64,000 bases of DNA from Actinomadura sp. CNU-125 (GTDB taxonomy: Bacteria; Actinomycetota; Actinomycetes; Streptosporangiales; Streptosporangiaceae). A program made the position numbers and the translations under genes. A model generated the notes under the pieces. The model did not search any database. It worked only from the letters and a program-made list of their open reading frames with translations, and was not told the DNA's origin. The DNA is taken from contig NZ_MKJY01000570.1 of the NCBI RefSeq assembly GCF_001942465.1, positions 31,314 to 95,313 of the forward strand, written 5' to 3'. Of this stretch, positions 32,728 to 40,960 are shown piece by piece (position 1 is the first letter of the stretch; each line of letters begins with the position of its first letter).

Positions 32728-33788
32728 CACGCCACCTCCGCGGGAATGTTCATGCCCTCACGAGTCCGCATCGCGGTGACCGTCTTCGCGATCGCGGCAG
32801 CGGCTTCGAGAGGCCACGTGCCGTTGCGGACGGAGGCGGCGGAGACATCAATGTGGAATCCGGAGACCCGGCCGCGGCCACCCGGCTCGGTCGGGATGCC
32901 GCCGCCCTGCTTGTCCCAGTCCACGGTCCAGGTGAGCTCACGGCGGCGAAGCTTCTCGCGGCCGAACTCGCAGCGCTGCAGTTGGAGAGTGACGGTGTGG
33001 TCGTCGCCGTGCGGGAGCCGCACGGTCGCTTCCACAGGGTCGCCTTCGTCGGTGAACCAGTAGCGCTTCTGCCCGAACAGCTTCGTGGCGACGTCGAGGT
33101 TGATGGAGCCCTGCTGCCAGCGCGGGTCGCTCCTGGACCAGTGGTCCCGTCTCGCCCACAGCTGCCAGGTGAGCCGGTTGTGGTCGATGTCGACGCCGAT
33201 GACGCGGGATTCGTAACCGGTGGGGTTGAGGCGGCGTTGGAGTCCGCGGCCGAGGGTGTTGGCGCCGAGGTAGAGGGCGCCGATCGGGTGGATGCGGATG
33301 TGAGCGGCGATGGGCTCTTCGCTGCCGCTGTTCCCGACCTTGGCCTCGATGGAGGCGCCGGGGATGTTCTTGCCGAGGATGGCCTGCCCGCTGAACGTCC
33401 AGGTCGGGTTCGCCGGCCACGGCCCGGGGTGCGGGGCATGCGGGCCGACGGTGGCTTCACCACGGGCCTGTTGCGCCTTCAGCACTTCGGCGTGAACAGG
33501 CTGGCTCTTGGTCCACGGGCCGGTGTAGGCGTCGCCGACGCTCCACTCGGCAGGGTCGAGGGCGCCTTGCGGGTTGGGGCGTTCGCCGCAGCGGTCGCAC
33601 ACCACCCAGCGGGCGGTGTGGCCGGGAGTGCTGCCGTCGCCGAAGCCGTCCACGACCGGCTTGTGCCCGAACGTGCGGCAGGTGAGAAGCGGGCGCGGGA
33701 TGTCGTTGATCCAGAAGCCGCGGTCGAAGAGGCGCCCGCGGGGAGGCGTGTCTTCCTGGGCGCGGTAGTCGACGGTGTGGCCCCTCAT
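32727..33788 (-). CDS. Hypothetical protein, 353 aa
   Basis: A large unknown protein with a possible zinc site (CRTFGHKP, then CDRCGERPNPQG) in the N-terminal third, a Pro/Gly linker (GPHAPHPGPWPANPTW) and a strand-rich C-terminal part (SGSEEPIAAHIRIHPIGALY, TWTVDWDKQGGG, SGFHIDVSAASV). It looks composed of two beta domains. ATG start overlaps the upstream stop. Possible role in virion or DNA binding; no family recognised. Confidence 0.65.
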   Translation of the reverse strand: MRGHTVDYRAQEDTPPRGRLFDRGFWINDIPRPLLTCRTFGHKPVVDGFGDGSTPGHTARWVVCDRCGERPNPQGALDPAEWSVGDAYTGPWTKSQPVHAEVLKAQQARGEATVGPHAPHPGPWPANPTWTFSGQAILGKNIPGASIEAKVGNSGSEEPIAAHIRIHPIGALYLGANTLGRGLQRRLNPTGYESRVIGVDIDHNRLTWQLWARRDHWSRSDPRWQQGSINLDVATKLFGQKRYWFTDEGDPVEATVRLPHGDDHTVTLQLQRCEFGREKLRRRELTWTVDWDKQGGGIPTEPGGRGRVSGFHIDVSAASVRNGTWPLEAAAAIAKTVTAMRTREGMNIPAEVA

Positions 33789-34051
33789 CGGCGGCCCGCC
33801 TCGTCCACGGTGTTGTGCACGCGCTCGGCGACACGCTTCAGGTCGTCCTCATCCAAACGGGGCACCATGCGGACGCGGACCTCGCCCAGCGACTCGGCGG
33901 TGTCGTCCAGGTCGGCCTGTACCTCGACGTCGTCCAGGTTGCGTGGAGCGGCGAAGTTGATGAGGTCCCCAGTCGTCGGCTCGTCGAAGCCCGCCTCTTG
34001 GAGTTCGTCGCGGTAGGCGGCGAGGCGCTGCGCGGTCGTAAGGTACTTCAC
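33785..34051 (-). CDS. Hypothetical protein, 88 aa
   Basis: GTG 34051 overlaps the upstream stop (GTGA). KYLTTAQRLAAYRDELQEAG, then DLDDTAESLGEVRVRMVPRL and DLKRVAERVHNTVDEAGR: an acidic, mostly helical protein. Function unknown. It is translationally coupled to both neighbours. Confidence 0.6.
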   Translation of the reverse strand: MKYLTTAQRLAAYRDELQEAGFDEPTTGDLINFAAPRNLDDVEVQADLDDTAESLGEVRVRMVPRLDEDDLKRVAERVHNTVDEAGRR

Positions 34052-34362
34052 GCCAGGTCCCCTTCCGCGGCGATGGTGACGCGGCGGGCGAACAGGGTGA
34101 GGGTCACGTAGACGGTGTCCTCGCCACGTCCGTCGTTGAAGGTCATGTCGTGGACCTTGATCTGATGACCGTCGGGGATCAGCAGCGGGATGCCGTTGAT
34201 ACGGACTTCGTTCGGGATGATGACGCTGCCGCCGGGGGTGTCGTCGGTGGTGTTGCTCTTCTCGACGATCTCGATGAGTGCAGCCGTGGGCTGCTTCGGC
34301 TTCTCCTCGTCCGGGGCGATGCCGTTGTCCAGGCTGTTGAGCGGGTAGTCGCTGTCGGGCAT
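34048..34362 (-). CDS. Hypothetical beta-rich protein, 104 aa
   Basis: ATG 34362 has AGAAGGA upstream. IPNEVRINGIPLLIPDGHQI, KVHDMTFNDGRGEDTVYVTL and TLFARRVTIAAEGDLA suggest a small beta protein. It is the first gene of a short leftward set (34362 to 30092) and follows a regulatory-looking AT-rich region at about 34,460-34,560. Confidence 0.65.
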   Translation of the reverse strand: MPDSDYPLNSLDNGIAPDEEKPKQPTAALIEIVEKSNTTDDTPGGSVIIPNEVRINGIPLLIPDGHQIKVHDMTFNDGRGEDTVYVTLTLFARRVTIAAEGDLA

Positions 34363-34466
34363 GAGGGGTCCTTCTGTTGGAGTGGGTTGGGCCCGGTCTG
34401 CGTCCACGCCGCCCCCACTCCAAGGAGGAGGAACGCAGACCGGGGGATCAGGGGACGATCTTCCAA

Positions 34467-34490
34467 AATGGTTACATTTTCATAACCATT
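34467..34490. promoter_or_regulatory. Inverted repeat AATGGTTA-N8-TAACCATT
   Basis: Perfect 8-bp arms (34467-34474 and 34483-34490) around CATTTTCA, in an AT-rich island between the leftward 34362 gene and the rightward nuclease gene. It is a likely operator or promoter element for one or both. Confidence 0.55.
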
Positions 34491-34523
34491 CGTTGCTTGT
34501 CGCGCTGTCCAAATAAGTACAAA

Positions 34524-34553
34524 GGAGTACGTGGGAGTACGTAGGAGTACGTG
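34524..34553. repeat. Three tandem 10-bp repeats GGAGTACGTR
   Basis: Copies at 34524-34533, 34534-34543 and 34544-34553 with no spacer. The 10-bp period puts each copy on the same DNA face, as in cooperative protein binding sites. It lies about 95 bp upstream of the rightward nuclease start. Confidence 0.65.
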
Positions 34554-34649
34554 GGAGACCGTGGAAGGACGGGGAGTAAACGGGATCTACGGGGCTCATC
34601 CACGAACACACACGCGCGCTTATCAGCGGTGCATGCCATAGTCCGAATT

Positions 34650-35129
34650 ATGGACGCATGGAACGATCGCATTCGAGTCGGCGAAGCTCACGAACTTCGG
34701 GTCACTGAGGCTCTCAGGGCTTCGGGGTGGAACGTCGCTCCCTGGGGCCAGGGCATCTTGCCGCCACGTATCCAGGATGCGCTCAGCCACAGCAATTCCC
34801 GTTGGCGCTATTTCCCCGACCTGGTCGCAGCCCGAGATGGCGACGTGGTCACGATCGACGCCAAAGATCGTATGAGGTCCACCCACTCGAACCGGTACGC
34901 GGTCAAGCGCGACTGCGTCAGTTTCGGGCTGCAGTTCCTCGCTGCCTTTGAGCTTCCTGTGTTCTACGTCTTCGGGAATCTCAGCGTGCTGACTCCAACA
35001 GAGGTGCAAACGTACGGGACAGTCGGGCCACGTTCCCACGGAGGCGCCTACTACCTCGTCCCCGACAGGCTGGGACACCACTTTGACGATGTCTTCGGAG
35101 ACGTCCATTCACGTGGTCAGGTCGCTTGA
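34650..35129 (+). CDS. PD-(D/E)XK-like nuclease, rightward
   Basis: 159 residues from ATG 34650 (MDAWNDRIRVGEAHELRV); an in-frame upstream start at 34551 gives a longer form. The core NSRWRYFPDLVAARDGD then VVTIDAKDRMRST holds the acidic-x-K nuclease pattern (D, then D-x-K), similar to Holliday-junction-resolvase or VRR-like enzymes. It is the only rightward gene in a 30-kb leftward region and has its own regulatory region, so it may be a separately controlled nuclease or moron gene. It ends next to the stop of the leftward glycosyltransferase. Confidence 0.65.
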   Translation: MDAWNDRIRVGEAHELRVTEALRASGWNVAPWGQGILPPRIQDALSHSNSRWRYFPDLVAARDGDVVTIDAKDRMRSTHSNRYAVKRDCVSFGLQFLAAFELPVFYVFGNLSVLTPTEVQTYGTVGPRSHGGAYYLVPDRLGHHFDDVFGDVHSRGQVA

Positions 35130-35828
35130 TCAGTAGCCTGCGCCTACTCGGGTGTGGCCGATGTGTTCGACTCGGGGCGGGTCGCTGCGGGCGCCCCAGT
35201 AGGCGCCGCGGGTGCGCGGGTCGCGGAACAGTTCCTGGCCGAAACGGGACTCGGACCAGTCGCCGGACGGCCAGTCGTGATCGTAGGTGCGGGCCGGGAT
35301 CACCGAGGGGTTGCCGGTGAAGCAGGCGCGGTGCTCGATCCACGTGCGGCCGTTGTCGGTGACCTCGGTGAAGTCTTGGCCTTGCGCTTCGAGGGCTTCG
35401 ATGAGGCCGCCGTGCTCGACCTCGTTGCCGAACCAGGGCTGGCGGACGAGCGCGACCTGCGTGAGGTACGGGCGGTCGTTGAGGACGCCGGCGAGCTCCT
35501 CAAGGTCGACGGGCTGGTTGAAGACGAAGTCGTCCTCGAGGAAGAAGAACGTGGTGGTGCCGTAGAAGGCTGTCCAGTGGCGGGCGAGGGACCACACGGC
35601 CTGCATTGCGGCCCAGTAGCCGCGGGCCTTGCCGAGGTGGAGGATTTTGCCGTTGAGGGGGCCGCCGATGAACTCGTCCTCGAGCCACTGCCCGTACGTG
35701 GGGTCGCCGGAGTCGTCAACGATGACCATGTCGCCGACGCCCGTCAGGTGCTCGATTGCGGACGGGATCGTTTTGGAGATGCAGTCGGGGCGGCCGTTGG
35801 TGAGGCAGATGATCGGAACCGGCATCAT
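35130..35828 (-). CDS. Glycosyltransferase (GT-A-like)
   Basis: 232 residues. VPIICLTNGRPDCISKTIPS and DMVIVDDSGDPTYGQWLE give the N-terminal Rossmann-like part; TTFFFLEDDFVFNQPVDLEE carries the E-D-D metal site; GVL-type acceptor residues follow, ending VEHIGHTRVGAGY. It is part of a four-gene sugar cluster with overlapping start and stop codons. Confidence 0.8.
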   Translation of the reverse strand: MMPVPIICLTNGRPDCISKTIPSAIEHLTGVGDMVIVDDSGDPTYGQWLEDEFIGGPLNGKILHLGKARGYWAAMQAVWSLARHWTAFYGTTTFFFLEDDFVFNQPVDLEELAGVLNDRPYLTQVALVRQPWFGNEVEHGGLIEALEAQGQDFTEVTDNGRTWIEHRACFTGNPSVIPARTYDHDWPSGDWSESRFGQELFRDPRTRGAYWGARSDPPRVEHIGHTRVGAGY

Positions 35829-36715
35829 GCGTCCCGTGCTGCGGACAGGGCTCGGCGCACGCCCTCGGCGAGGGTGACGCGCGGCTTGTAGACCTCGCGG
35901 CAGCGGGCCGGGTCACCGACCCGGTACGCCACCCCGGCGGGCTTGCCGGTGAGGAACTCGAACCGCGGGTCGTAGCCGGCCTCGGCGCAGAACATCGCCG
36001 CGAGTTCGGCCATGGACACGCCAACGCCAGTGCAGAGGTTCAGTGGACCGTCCACGTCCGCATCGACTGCGGCCAGGGTTGCGCCCACCACGTCGTCCAC
36101 GTGTACCCAATCGCGGACCTGGGTGCCGTCGCCCCACACGACGAACGGGTCCTCGCGGCGCATCGCGCGGTCGCGGAACGCCCCGAACGGGAAGTCCGCG
36201 GTCTGGTCTTCGCCGTAGCCGGAGAACGGGCGCACCACCGTTATGGCGCCGCCCTGTGCGCGGTAGGCGTTCGCGAGGCGCTCCCCCGTCAGCTTCAGCC
36301 AACCGTAGATGGCGTCCGGGGTGCCGACGTTCAGCCGGTCGAAGCGGATGTCGTCCTCTCGCAGATTCCGCGGGAAGGCGTGGTCGTTCTGAAGGTCGAC
36401 GGGGTACGCGGCGGAGCTGGAGAAGTACACGACCCGCTTCGGGCGGACGTGCGCGGCCCACTCGAACATGGTCGCGTCAAGGCGGAGGTTCCCGGCGCCG
36501 ACTGTCAGGGCATGGTTGTCGATCGCAGTGCGGTGCGGGTCGACCGCGGCGCAGTGGATGACGAGGTCCCATGCGTTGCGGTCGGTGCGGAAGAAGTCGA
36601 ACGCGTTCCACTTGCCGACCTCGATGCCGAGGACGCGGTGGCCCTGCTCGACGAGCGCGGCGGTGAAGTGGCGGCCGAGGAACCCGCCCGCTCCGGTGAC
36701 GACGACGTCCATCAT
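35825..36715 (-). CDS. NAD-dependent sugar epimerase/dehydratase
   Basis: 296 residues, SDR extended family. The dinucleotide site is VVVTGAGGFLGRHF; catalytic triad positions are S in VVYFSSSAAYPVD and Y-x3-K in DAIYGWLKLTGERLANAYRA; VVRPFSGYG and the C-terminal FLTGKPAGVAYRVGDPA are typical. It makes or alters nucleotide sugars, presumably donors for the neighbouring transferases. Start and stop overlap both neighbours. Confidence 0.9.
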   Translation of the reverse strand: MMDVVVTGAGGFLGRHFTAALVEQGHRVLGIEVGKWNAFDFFRTDRNAWDLVIHCAAVDPHRTAIDNHALTVGAGNLRLDATMFEWAAHVRPKRVVYFSSSAAYPVDLQNDHAFPRNLREDDIRFDRLNVGTPDAIYGWLKLTGERLANAYRAQGGAITVVRPFSGYGEDQTADFPFGAFRDRAMRREDPFVVWGDGTQVRDWVHVDDVVGATLAAVDADVDGPLNLCTGVGVSMAELAAMFCAEAGYDPRFEFLTGKPAGVAYRVGDPARCREVYKPRVTLAEGVRRALSAARDA

Positions 36716-37278
36716 CGGGCGGCCCAGATACCGAACTGGTAGTAGCGGCCTGCGGGGCGGGGGTCGACGGCCATGAACACCTCCACGGTGAACCCGGCGG
36801 CGGTGAGCATGTGCTCGACGTCGGTGCGGGCCCAGGACCAGTAGTGCTCAGGGTTGGCGTCGTGGCCCGCGTCGATGGGGGTGGACAGCACCAGCCGGCC
36901 GGTCTTCGCTCGGATCTGCTTCAGGACGGTGTCGGGGTCGTCTAGGTGCTCGAGCGTCTCGGAGCAGATGAACAGGTCCACGTCCGGGATCTGCTCGACC
37001 GTGGCCTCGATGGGGCCGGTGTAGGCGTAGCCGGGTGCGTAGTCGCCCAGGACGAGACCGTCGGCGCCGGTGCCGAGAGAGCGAGCGATCGCGGCGTCAC
37101 CGCACGAGAGGTCCGCGACGGTGTGGACGTCCTCGACGCTGGTGAACCAGCGGCAAGCTTCGATGGTGGCGCCGACGCGGAGGCGGTGGTCGTCCCAGCG
37201 GGTGTGGTCGTGCGGTGCCGCGTAGATGCGGGCGAGCTCGTCCGGCGTGTAGGCGGGGCGGAGGCGTCGGCGGGTCAC
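36712..37278 (-). CDS. SAM-dependent methyltransferase (class I)
   Basis: 188 residues. Motif I VADLSCGDAAIARSLG, then LVLGDYAPG, DLFICSETLEHLDDPDTVLK and VEVFMAVDPRPAGRYYQFGI are class I methyltransferase elements (methyltransf_23/11-like). In this cluster it could methylate a sugar. The start codon overlaps the upstream glycosyltransferase stop. Confidence 0.82.
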   Translation of the reverse strand: MTRRRLRPAYTPDELARIYAAPHDHTRWDDHRLRVGATIEACRWFTSVEDVHTVADLSCGDAAIARSLGTGADGLVLGDYAPGYAYTGPIEATVEQIPDVDLFICSETLEHLDDPDTVLKQIRAKTGRLVLSTPIDAGHDANPEHYWSWARTDVEHMLTAAGFTVEVFMAVDPRPAGRYYQFGIWAAR

Positions 37279-37967
37279 GCGGCCTGCTCGATCAGCGCGC
37301 GGAGTTTCGCGACGTCGGTGGCGCGCTGGCTCTCATACCAGTGGGCGTACACCTCGCGGTCCTTTTGCGCAGCGGTGTCGCTGTTGACCTCGCGGTACCC
37401 GGCGTCGTAGTTGACTTTCCCGGCGAGGGGGTGCATGTGTTCCACGACCACGTCGGGCAGGTAGCGGATGCGGTCGATGGCGTGCCCGAGGTCCCACCAC
37501 TGGTTGTCCGCCCAGAGGTGCTTCACCAGGGCGGGCACCATGGCGCCGAGTGCCTGGACGATGTCGGACGTCATCGCGATCTGTGTCGGGAGCCGTTCCC
37601 CGGCGAGGAGGTCGTTGCCGTACACGAACCCGGTGCCGAGGGTGCGGAGCGCGGCGAGGTAGTGGGCGCTCCACCCGAGGGTCCGCGGGCGGTGGTCGTC
37701 GCCCATGAAGCCTAGGGCGAAGTGGTGCGGTGCCCGCTCGATTGCCACGGCGTTGAGGGTGGGGACCATGCGGAGTCGCGGCCCGACCGTTAGTTCGATG
37801 CCCCGGTCGCGGCACACGGTCCGGTATTCCGGAAGGGTCGGGTCGTCGTCGTCCGCGGCGACGAGCAGAGCAGCAGCGCCGGTGCTCGTCTCTTCCCACG
37901 CGTCGTGGAGCGCGGCGATGTTCTGGGGTCGGCCGCGGGACGGGACGATGATGAGGAGGTCGCGCAT
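37275..37967 (-). CDS. Glycosyltransferase-like protein
   Basis: 230 residues. LLIIVPSRGRPQNIAALHDA and ALLVAADDDDPTLPEYRT give the GT-A first half with the D-x-D run; RMVPTLNAVAIERAPHHFAL and FMGDDHRPRTLGWSAHYLAA the second. It ends DAGYREVNSDTAAQKDREVY. It starts one base from the small virion-type gene (37967). Confidence 0.82.
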   Translation of the reverse strand: MRDLLIIVPSRGRPQNIAALHDAWEETSTGAAALLVAADDDDPTLPEYRTVCRDRGIELTVGPRLRMVPTLNAVAIERAPHHFALGFMGDDHRPRTLGWSAHYLAALRTLGTGFVYGNDLLAGERLPTQIAMTSDIVQALGAMVPALVKHLWADNQWWDLGHAIDRIRYLPDVVVEHMHPLAGKVNYDAGYREVNSDTAAQKDREVYAHWYESQRATDVAKLRALIEQAA

Positions 37968-38251
37968 CAGGTGACCTCCAGCAGCCCGGACCGGATCACC
38001 GGGATCTCGGGGTTGGCGGTGACGCGTACCCAGACTCGGTAGGTGCCGTCCTCCAGCTCAAGCGTTCCGCCAGGGCCGATGAGGAGTTTCGCGGTGGTGC
38101 CGTCCCACTCATCTGCGGGTCGCCAGTCGGCTTCGGCTGGTTCTTCGGTGCTGGCGTTGATCACAGCGATCTCCACAGGTGTGGACACCGACCCGCCCGT
38201 TACGGGGATGTGGAGGTACTCCTTCGAGACCGAGGGGATCGTCAGCACCAC
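37967..38251 (-). CDS. Small structural-region protein, 94 aa
   Basis: KEYLHIPVTGGSVSTPVEIA, DEWDGTTAKLLIGPGGTLEL and TYRVWVRVTANPEIPVIRSG form a small beta sandwich. Such proteins in actinophages are annotated as head-to-tail or minor tail components. It lies between the repeat-bearing fibre protein and the sugar cluster. Role inferred from position. Confidence 0.65.
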   Translation of the reverse strand: MVLTIPSVSKEYLHIPVTGGSVSTPVEIAVINASTEEPAEADWRPADEWDGTTAKLLIGPGGTLELEDGTYRVWVRVTANPEIPVIRSGLLEVT

Positions 38252-38258
38252 TCCCCCT

Positions 38259-39842
38259 TCACTTCCAGAGCGTCCCCGTGGCCCAACCTTGCGTGGGTGC
38301 CCCAGTACCCCACGTGGATGGCGCCACGGTGGCGGACCACCCGCGGGTGGGAACGCCGACGGTGACGGTGATGTCCTGCCCGGTGCCGGTCGTCACCAGA
38401 GGGGCCGGGAACGACGCTGCCGCCCCGATCGAGGCAGGGCGAGCCGTCAGGGCCGTGGCGAGTGCCGGGGCGGGGAGCACCGCAGTTGCGGTGACCGCAG
38501 CGGGTTGCACGGTCGTGTGTTCCGCCGCCGACGGGGCCGGGACGGTTGATGCAGCGGAGAGGAGGGCTGGTACTGCCGCCGCGCTGGTGGACAGTGCCGG
38601 GGCCGGAACCGCGACAGCAGCAGCAACGACCGTCGGGGACACTCCGCTGCCAGCCGAGTTCCCTGCCGCGGGGAAGGCTGCTTCGGCCTGGACGGCGGCG
38701 GGCGTCGCCGATGCGCCCGCGGTCAAGGTGGGTGCTGGCACGACGGCTTGGGCTGCCACGCTGCCCGGCGAAGCGCTGCTCGAAGCGGCCGGCGCGGCGG
38801 TCGGGATCAGAGCCGAGGCGGTGAGGACCGTCGGCTCCGCGGTCGTATTGCCGTCAGCTGCCACCGACGGAGTCGGCATGGACGAGGCGACAGTCACCGT
38901 CGCGGGGGAAGCGGTCGACGAAGCGGACGCGATCGGTTCCGGAACCGCTGCCGACGTCGTCACCACTGCCGGGGCCACGTCCGCTGAGCCCGTCACCGAG
39001 ACTGCCGGGGCGGGAACCGTCGCGGCGCCAGCGACAGGAACGGGCAAAGCCGTGCTGCCTGCGGACAGGACCGGGGAGGGCATGGACGACGCCGCGTGCA
39101 CGGTGCCGGGCGACGTGTTCGAGCCCGCCCCCACGACGGGTGCGGGGACCGTGCCGACCGCGGCGAGGGGCGACGGTGTGGCCGTGGCGTCTCCGCCTGT
39201 GGCTTGCGGCGGCTGGACAGCGATGGTGAACACGACCGCGTTGCGGGAGCCGGCCAGCGTCACCGTGAGGGTGCCTGTCGCCCCCGTGGTCGTCTGTGCG
39301 CCGGTCGCGAGCGCGGATGTGCTGTCGGTGCCGCCGTTCGACTGGACCTCGACGCGTTTCGTCAGCGTCGCCGGGTTCGAGGCCGTGAACGTGCTCGCTC
39401 CGGTGTTGTCTCCGATCCCGACGCCACCGATGATCAGGCATTCGGTGACCTCGGTGGTGACGCCGCTGTCGGTCGGGGCGCTGCTGTCCGGCGTTGCCGT
39501 CGCGTGCGCCTTGTGCGTCGGGGTGGTCGTGTCCGCGCCGCTGATCGCGATCATGGACCCGGCGCAGGAGTCGGTGAAGCCGTCCCACGTGTACGAAGCG
39601 GGTTCGGTTCCGGCGTTGGCGACGACGTGTTCGTAGACGCCGGCCCAGCCGGTGCCGATGACCGCGCCGATCGTCAGCGCCCACCCGGTAGGGACGGTGC
39701 TTGGCGGGGTGGTGGCGGATCCGTTGACGACGAGTGCGTACAGGACGTCGCCGTTCACGAGCCCAGATGGGCGGCCGACTGTGGTGAACGTGGTCGAGTT
39801 GGTCGGGCCGATACCCGACGACCGGTAGGCGGGCGCGGCCAC
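38259..39842 (-). CDS. Repeat-bearing minor tail or decoration protein
   Basis: 527 residues. The N-terminal domain (about 1-215: SSGIGPTNSTTFTTVG, GLVNGDVLYALVVNGSATTP, WDGFTDSCAGSMIAISGADT) is a concanavalin-like/beta fibre domain common in actinophage tail proteins. About residues 225-490 hold twelve degenerate 21-24-residue repeats of the form h-P-x-P-x-L-x-x-G-x-x-x-x-P-x-x-V-x-A-x-A, almost only Ala, Pro, Ser, Thr and Val. The C-terminus is W-rich (GWSATVAPSTWGTG). It is probably an extended fibre or stalk, possibly O-glycosylated given the adjacent sugar genes. Confidence 0.75.
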   Translation of the reverse strand: MAAPAYRSSGIGPTNSTTFTTVGRPSGLVNGDVLYALVVNGSATTPPSTVPTGWALTIGAVIGTGWAGVYEHVVANAGTEPASYTWDGFTDSCAGSMIAISGADTTTPTHKAHATATPDSSAPTDSGVTTEVTECLIIGGVGIGDNTGASTFTASNPATLTKRVEVQSNGGTDSTSALATGAQTTTGATGTLTVTLAGSRNAVVFTIAVQPPQATGGDATATPSPLAAVGTVPAPVVGAGSNTSPGTVHAASSMPSPVLSAGSTALPVPVAGAATVPAPAVSVTGSADVAPAVVTTSAAVPEPIASASSTASPATVTVASSMPTPSVAADGNTTAEPTVLTASALIPTAAPAASSSASPGSVAAQAVVPAPTLTAGASATPAAVQAEAAFPAAGNSAGSGVSPTVVAAAVAVPAPALSTSAAAVPALLSAASTVPAPSAAEHTTVQPAAVTATAVLPAPALATALTARPASIGAAASFPAPLVTTGTGQDITVTVGVPTRGWSATVAPSTWGTGAPTQGWATGTLWK

Positions 39843-39848
39843 CGGAGC

Positions 39849-40235
39849 CTACTCCCGCAGCTGCAGTTGGATCTCGCCGCCCGCGAGCAGCGAACCCTCA
39901 CCGGACGCGGTCAGGTACTCGTCGCCGTAGTACGGCGAGTCGAAAGCGAACACCAGGCCGAGCGCCGACACGTCGAAGTCGGTCAGCGCGTCCGCGGCGG
40001 CGGTCAGCGGGCCGTAGACGACGTTGCCGAGCCCGGTGGGGTCTTCCCAGTCGGCCGGGCGTTCCGGGTCCGTCACGCTGAACTGGCGGATGAGGATGAA
40101 GCCGCCGTCGGTGGGCCAGTTGTTGTCGACGTGGACGGTCGACACCGCGTTGCCGTTGGACGGGTCGTACGTCGCGTTCAGCTCACTCGCGATGATGTCG
40201 GAGTTGTGGGAGTAGTACGTGAACGTCAGCGCCAT
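39849..40235 (-). CDS. Structural-region protein, 128 aa
   Basis: ATG 40235 (MALTFTYYSHNSDIIASELN) with GGGGAGAC upstream. Beta-rich (GGFILIRQFSVTDPERPADW, VFAFDSPYYGDEYLTASGEG), ending in LQLRE. Similar short beta proteins occur in actinophage virion clusters. The function is unknown. Confidence 0.65.
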   Translation of the reverse strand: MALTFTYYSHNSDIIASELNATYDPSNGNAVSTVHVDNNWPTDGGFILIRQFSVTDPERPADWEDPTGLGNVVYGPLTAAADALTDFDVSALGLVFAFDSPYYGDEYLTASGEGSLLAGGEIQLQLRE

Positions 40236-40248
40236 GGGTCGTCTCCCC

Positions 40249-40698
40249 TCACGGGACCAGGTCGAGCGTGAACACGCCCGCGGCGTTCCACTGGACGGCC
40301 AGAGTGCCGTTGGAGGTGCTGTAGTCGGCACCGAAGTCCACCAGGCAGATCACGCTGTTGCTGGCGAGGCCGTCGGCGTACAGCAGTGCGCACCGGGCGC
40401 CGGTGATCGTCGACGTGGGCCAGGAGGTGTCGGCCTGGTCGTAGGTGATGACGCCAGACGCGCCCGTCAACGTCGGGGACGCCACTGCGGCGCCGCCCGC
40501 GGTGTAGCCCGCGCCGGACACTTCGTTGGTGTCGTACGGGGCCACGCCGTAGGCGGTGTCGGTGGTGAAGTTCGGGGTGATCAAGTTGGTGAACAGCGCC
40601 CACTTGTTTCCCGTGGAGCTGAGGTCGACGGCGAGCTGGGTCGCGTCGAACACGTCGATGAACGTCGCGACGAACAGGCCGGATCCGGAGACCGCCAT
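40249..40698 (-). CDS. Structural-region protein, 149 aa
   Basis: ATG 40698 (MAVSGSGLFVATFIDVFDAT). The pattern DLSSTGNKWALFTNLITPNF, SGAGYTAGGAAVASPTLTGA, WPTSTITGARCALLYADGLA and ICLVDFGADYSTSNGTLAVQ recurs in phage proteins that occur near capsid decoration or tail fibre genes. No enzymatic motif. Probably virion-associated. Confidence 0.68.
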   Translation of the reverse strand: MAVSGSGLFVATFIDVFDATQLAVDLSSTGNKWALFTNLITPNFTTDTAYGVAPYDTNEVSGAGYTAGGAAVASPTLTGASGVITYDQADTSWPTSTITGARCALLYADGLASNSVICLVDFGADYSTSNGTLAVQWNAAGVFTLDLVP

Positions 40699-40699
40699 G

Positions 40700-40960
40700 T
40701 CAGCCTGCCTTCCCGACCTTGGGGGCACCGATGGTGACCGAACCGGGCTCGCCGGAGGCGACCATCACGCCGGAGCCGCGGGCCTCCACGCGGGCGGCTC
40801 TGAGGTTCTCGGACGCCTTGGTGTACGCGTTCTTGGTCTCTTCGCTGGGGGCGGCGCGGTAGGCGGCGAGGGCTTCGTCGAGGGCGACTTCCAGGGCGCC
40901 CATGGCCTCGTGTTGGTCGGCGAGGGTCCGCAGTTGCGCGGCCCGTTCTGACGCGTTCAC
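40700..40960 (-). CDS. Hypothetical helical protein, 86 aa
   Basis: GTG 40960 has GGAGGAG 6 nt upstream. SERAAQLRTLADQHEAMGAL then EVALDEALAAYRAAPSEETK form two long helices, followed by a short Gly/Val tail (GVMVASGEPGSVTIGAPKVG). The stop lies one base from the next start. Unknown function. Confidence 0.65.
   Translation of the reverse strand: MNASERAAQLRTLADQHEAMGALEVALDEALAAYRAAPSEETKNAYTKASENLRAARVEARGSGVMVASGEPGSVTIGAPKVGKAG

Noticed and set aside
34472..34672. 66-codon leftward ORF in the repeat region
   Set aside because: It covers the palindrome and tandem repeats and lacks a ribosome site; the region reads better as regulatory DNA.
38179..39636. 485-codon rightward ORF opposite the repeat protein
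   Set aside because: Ala/Val/Gly-rich mirror of the Pro/Ala repeats on the minus strand; no independent support.
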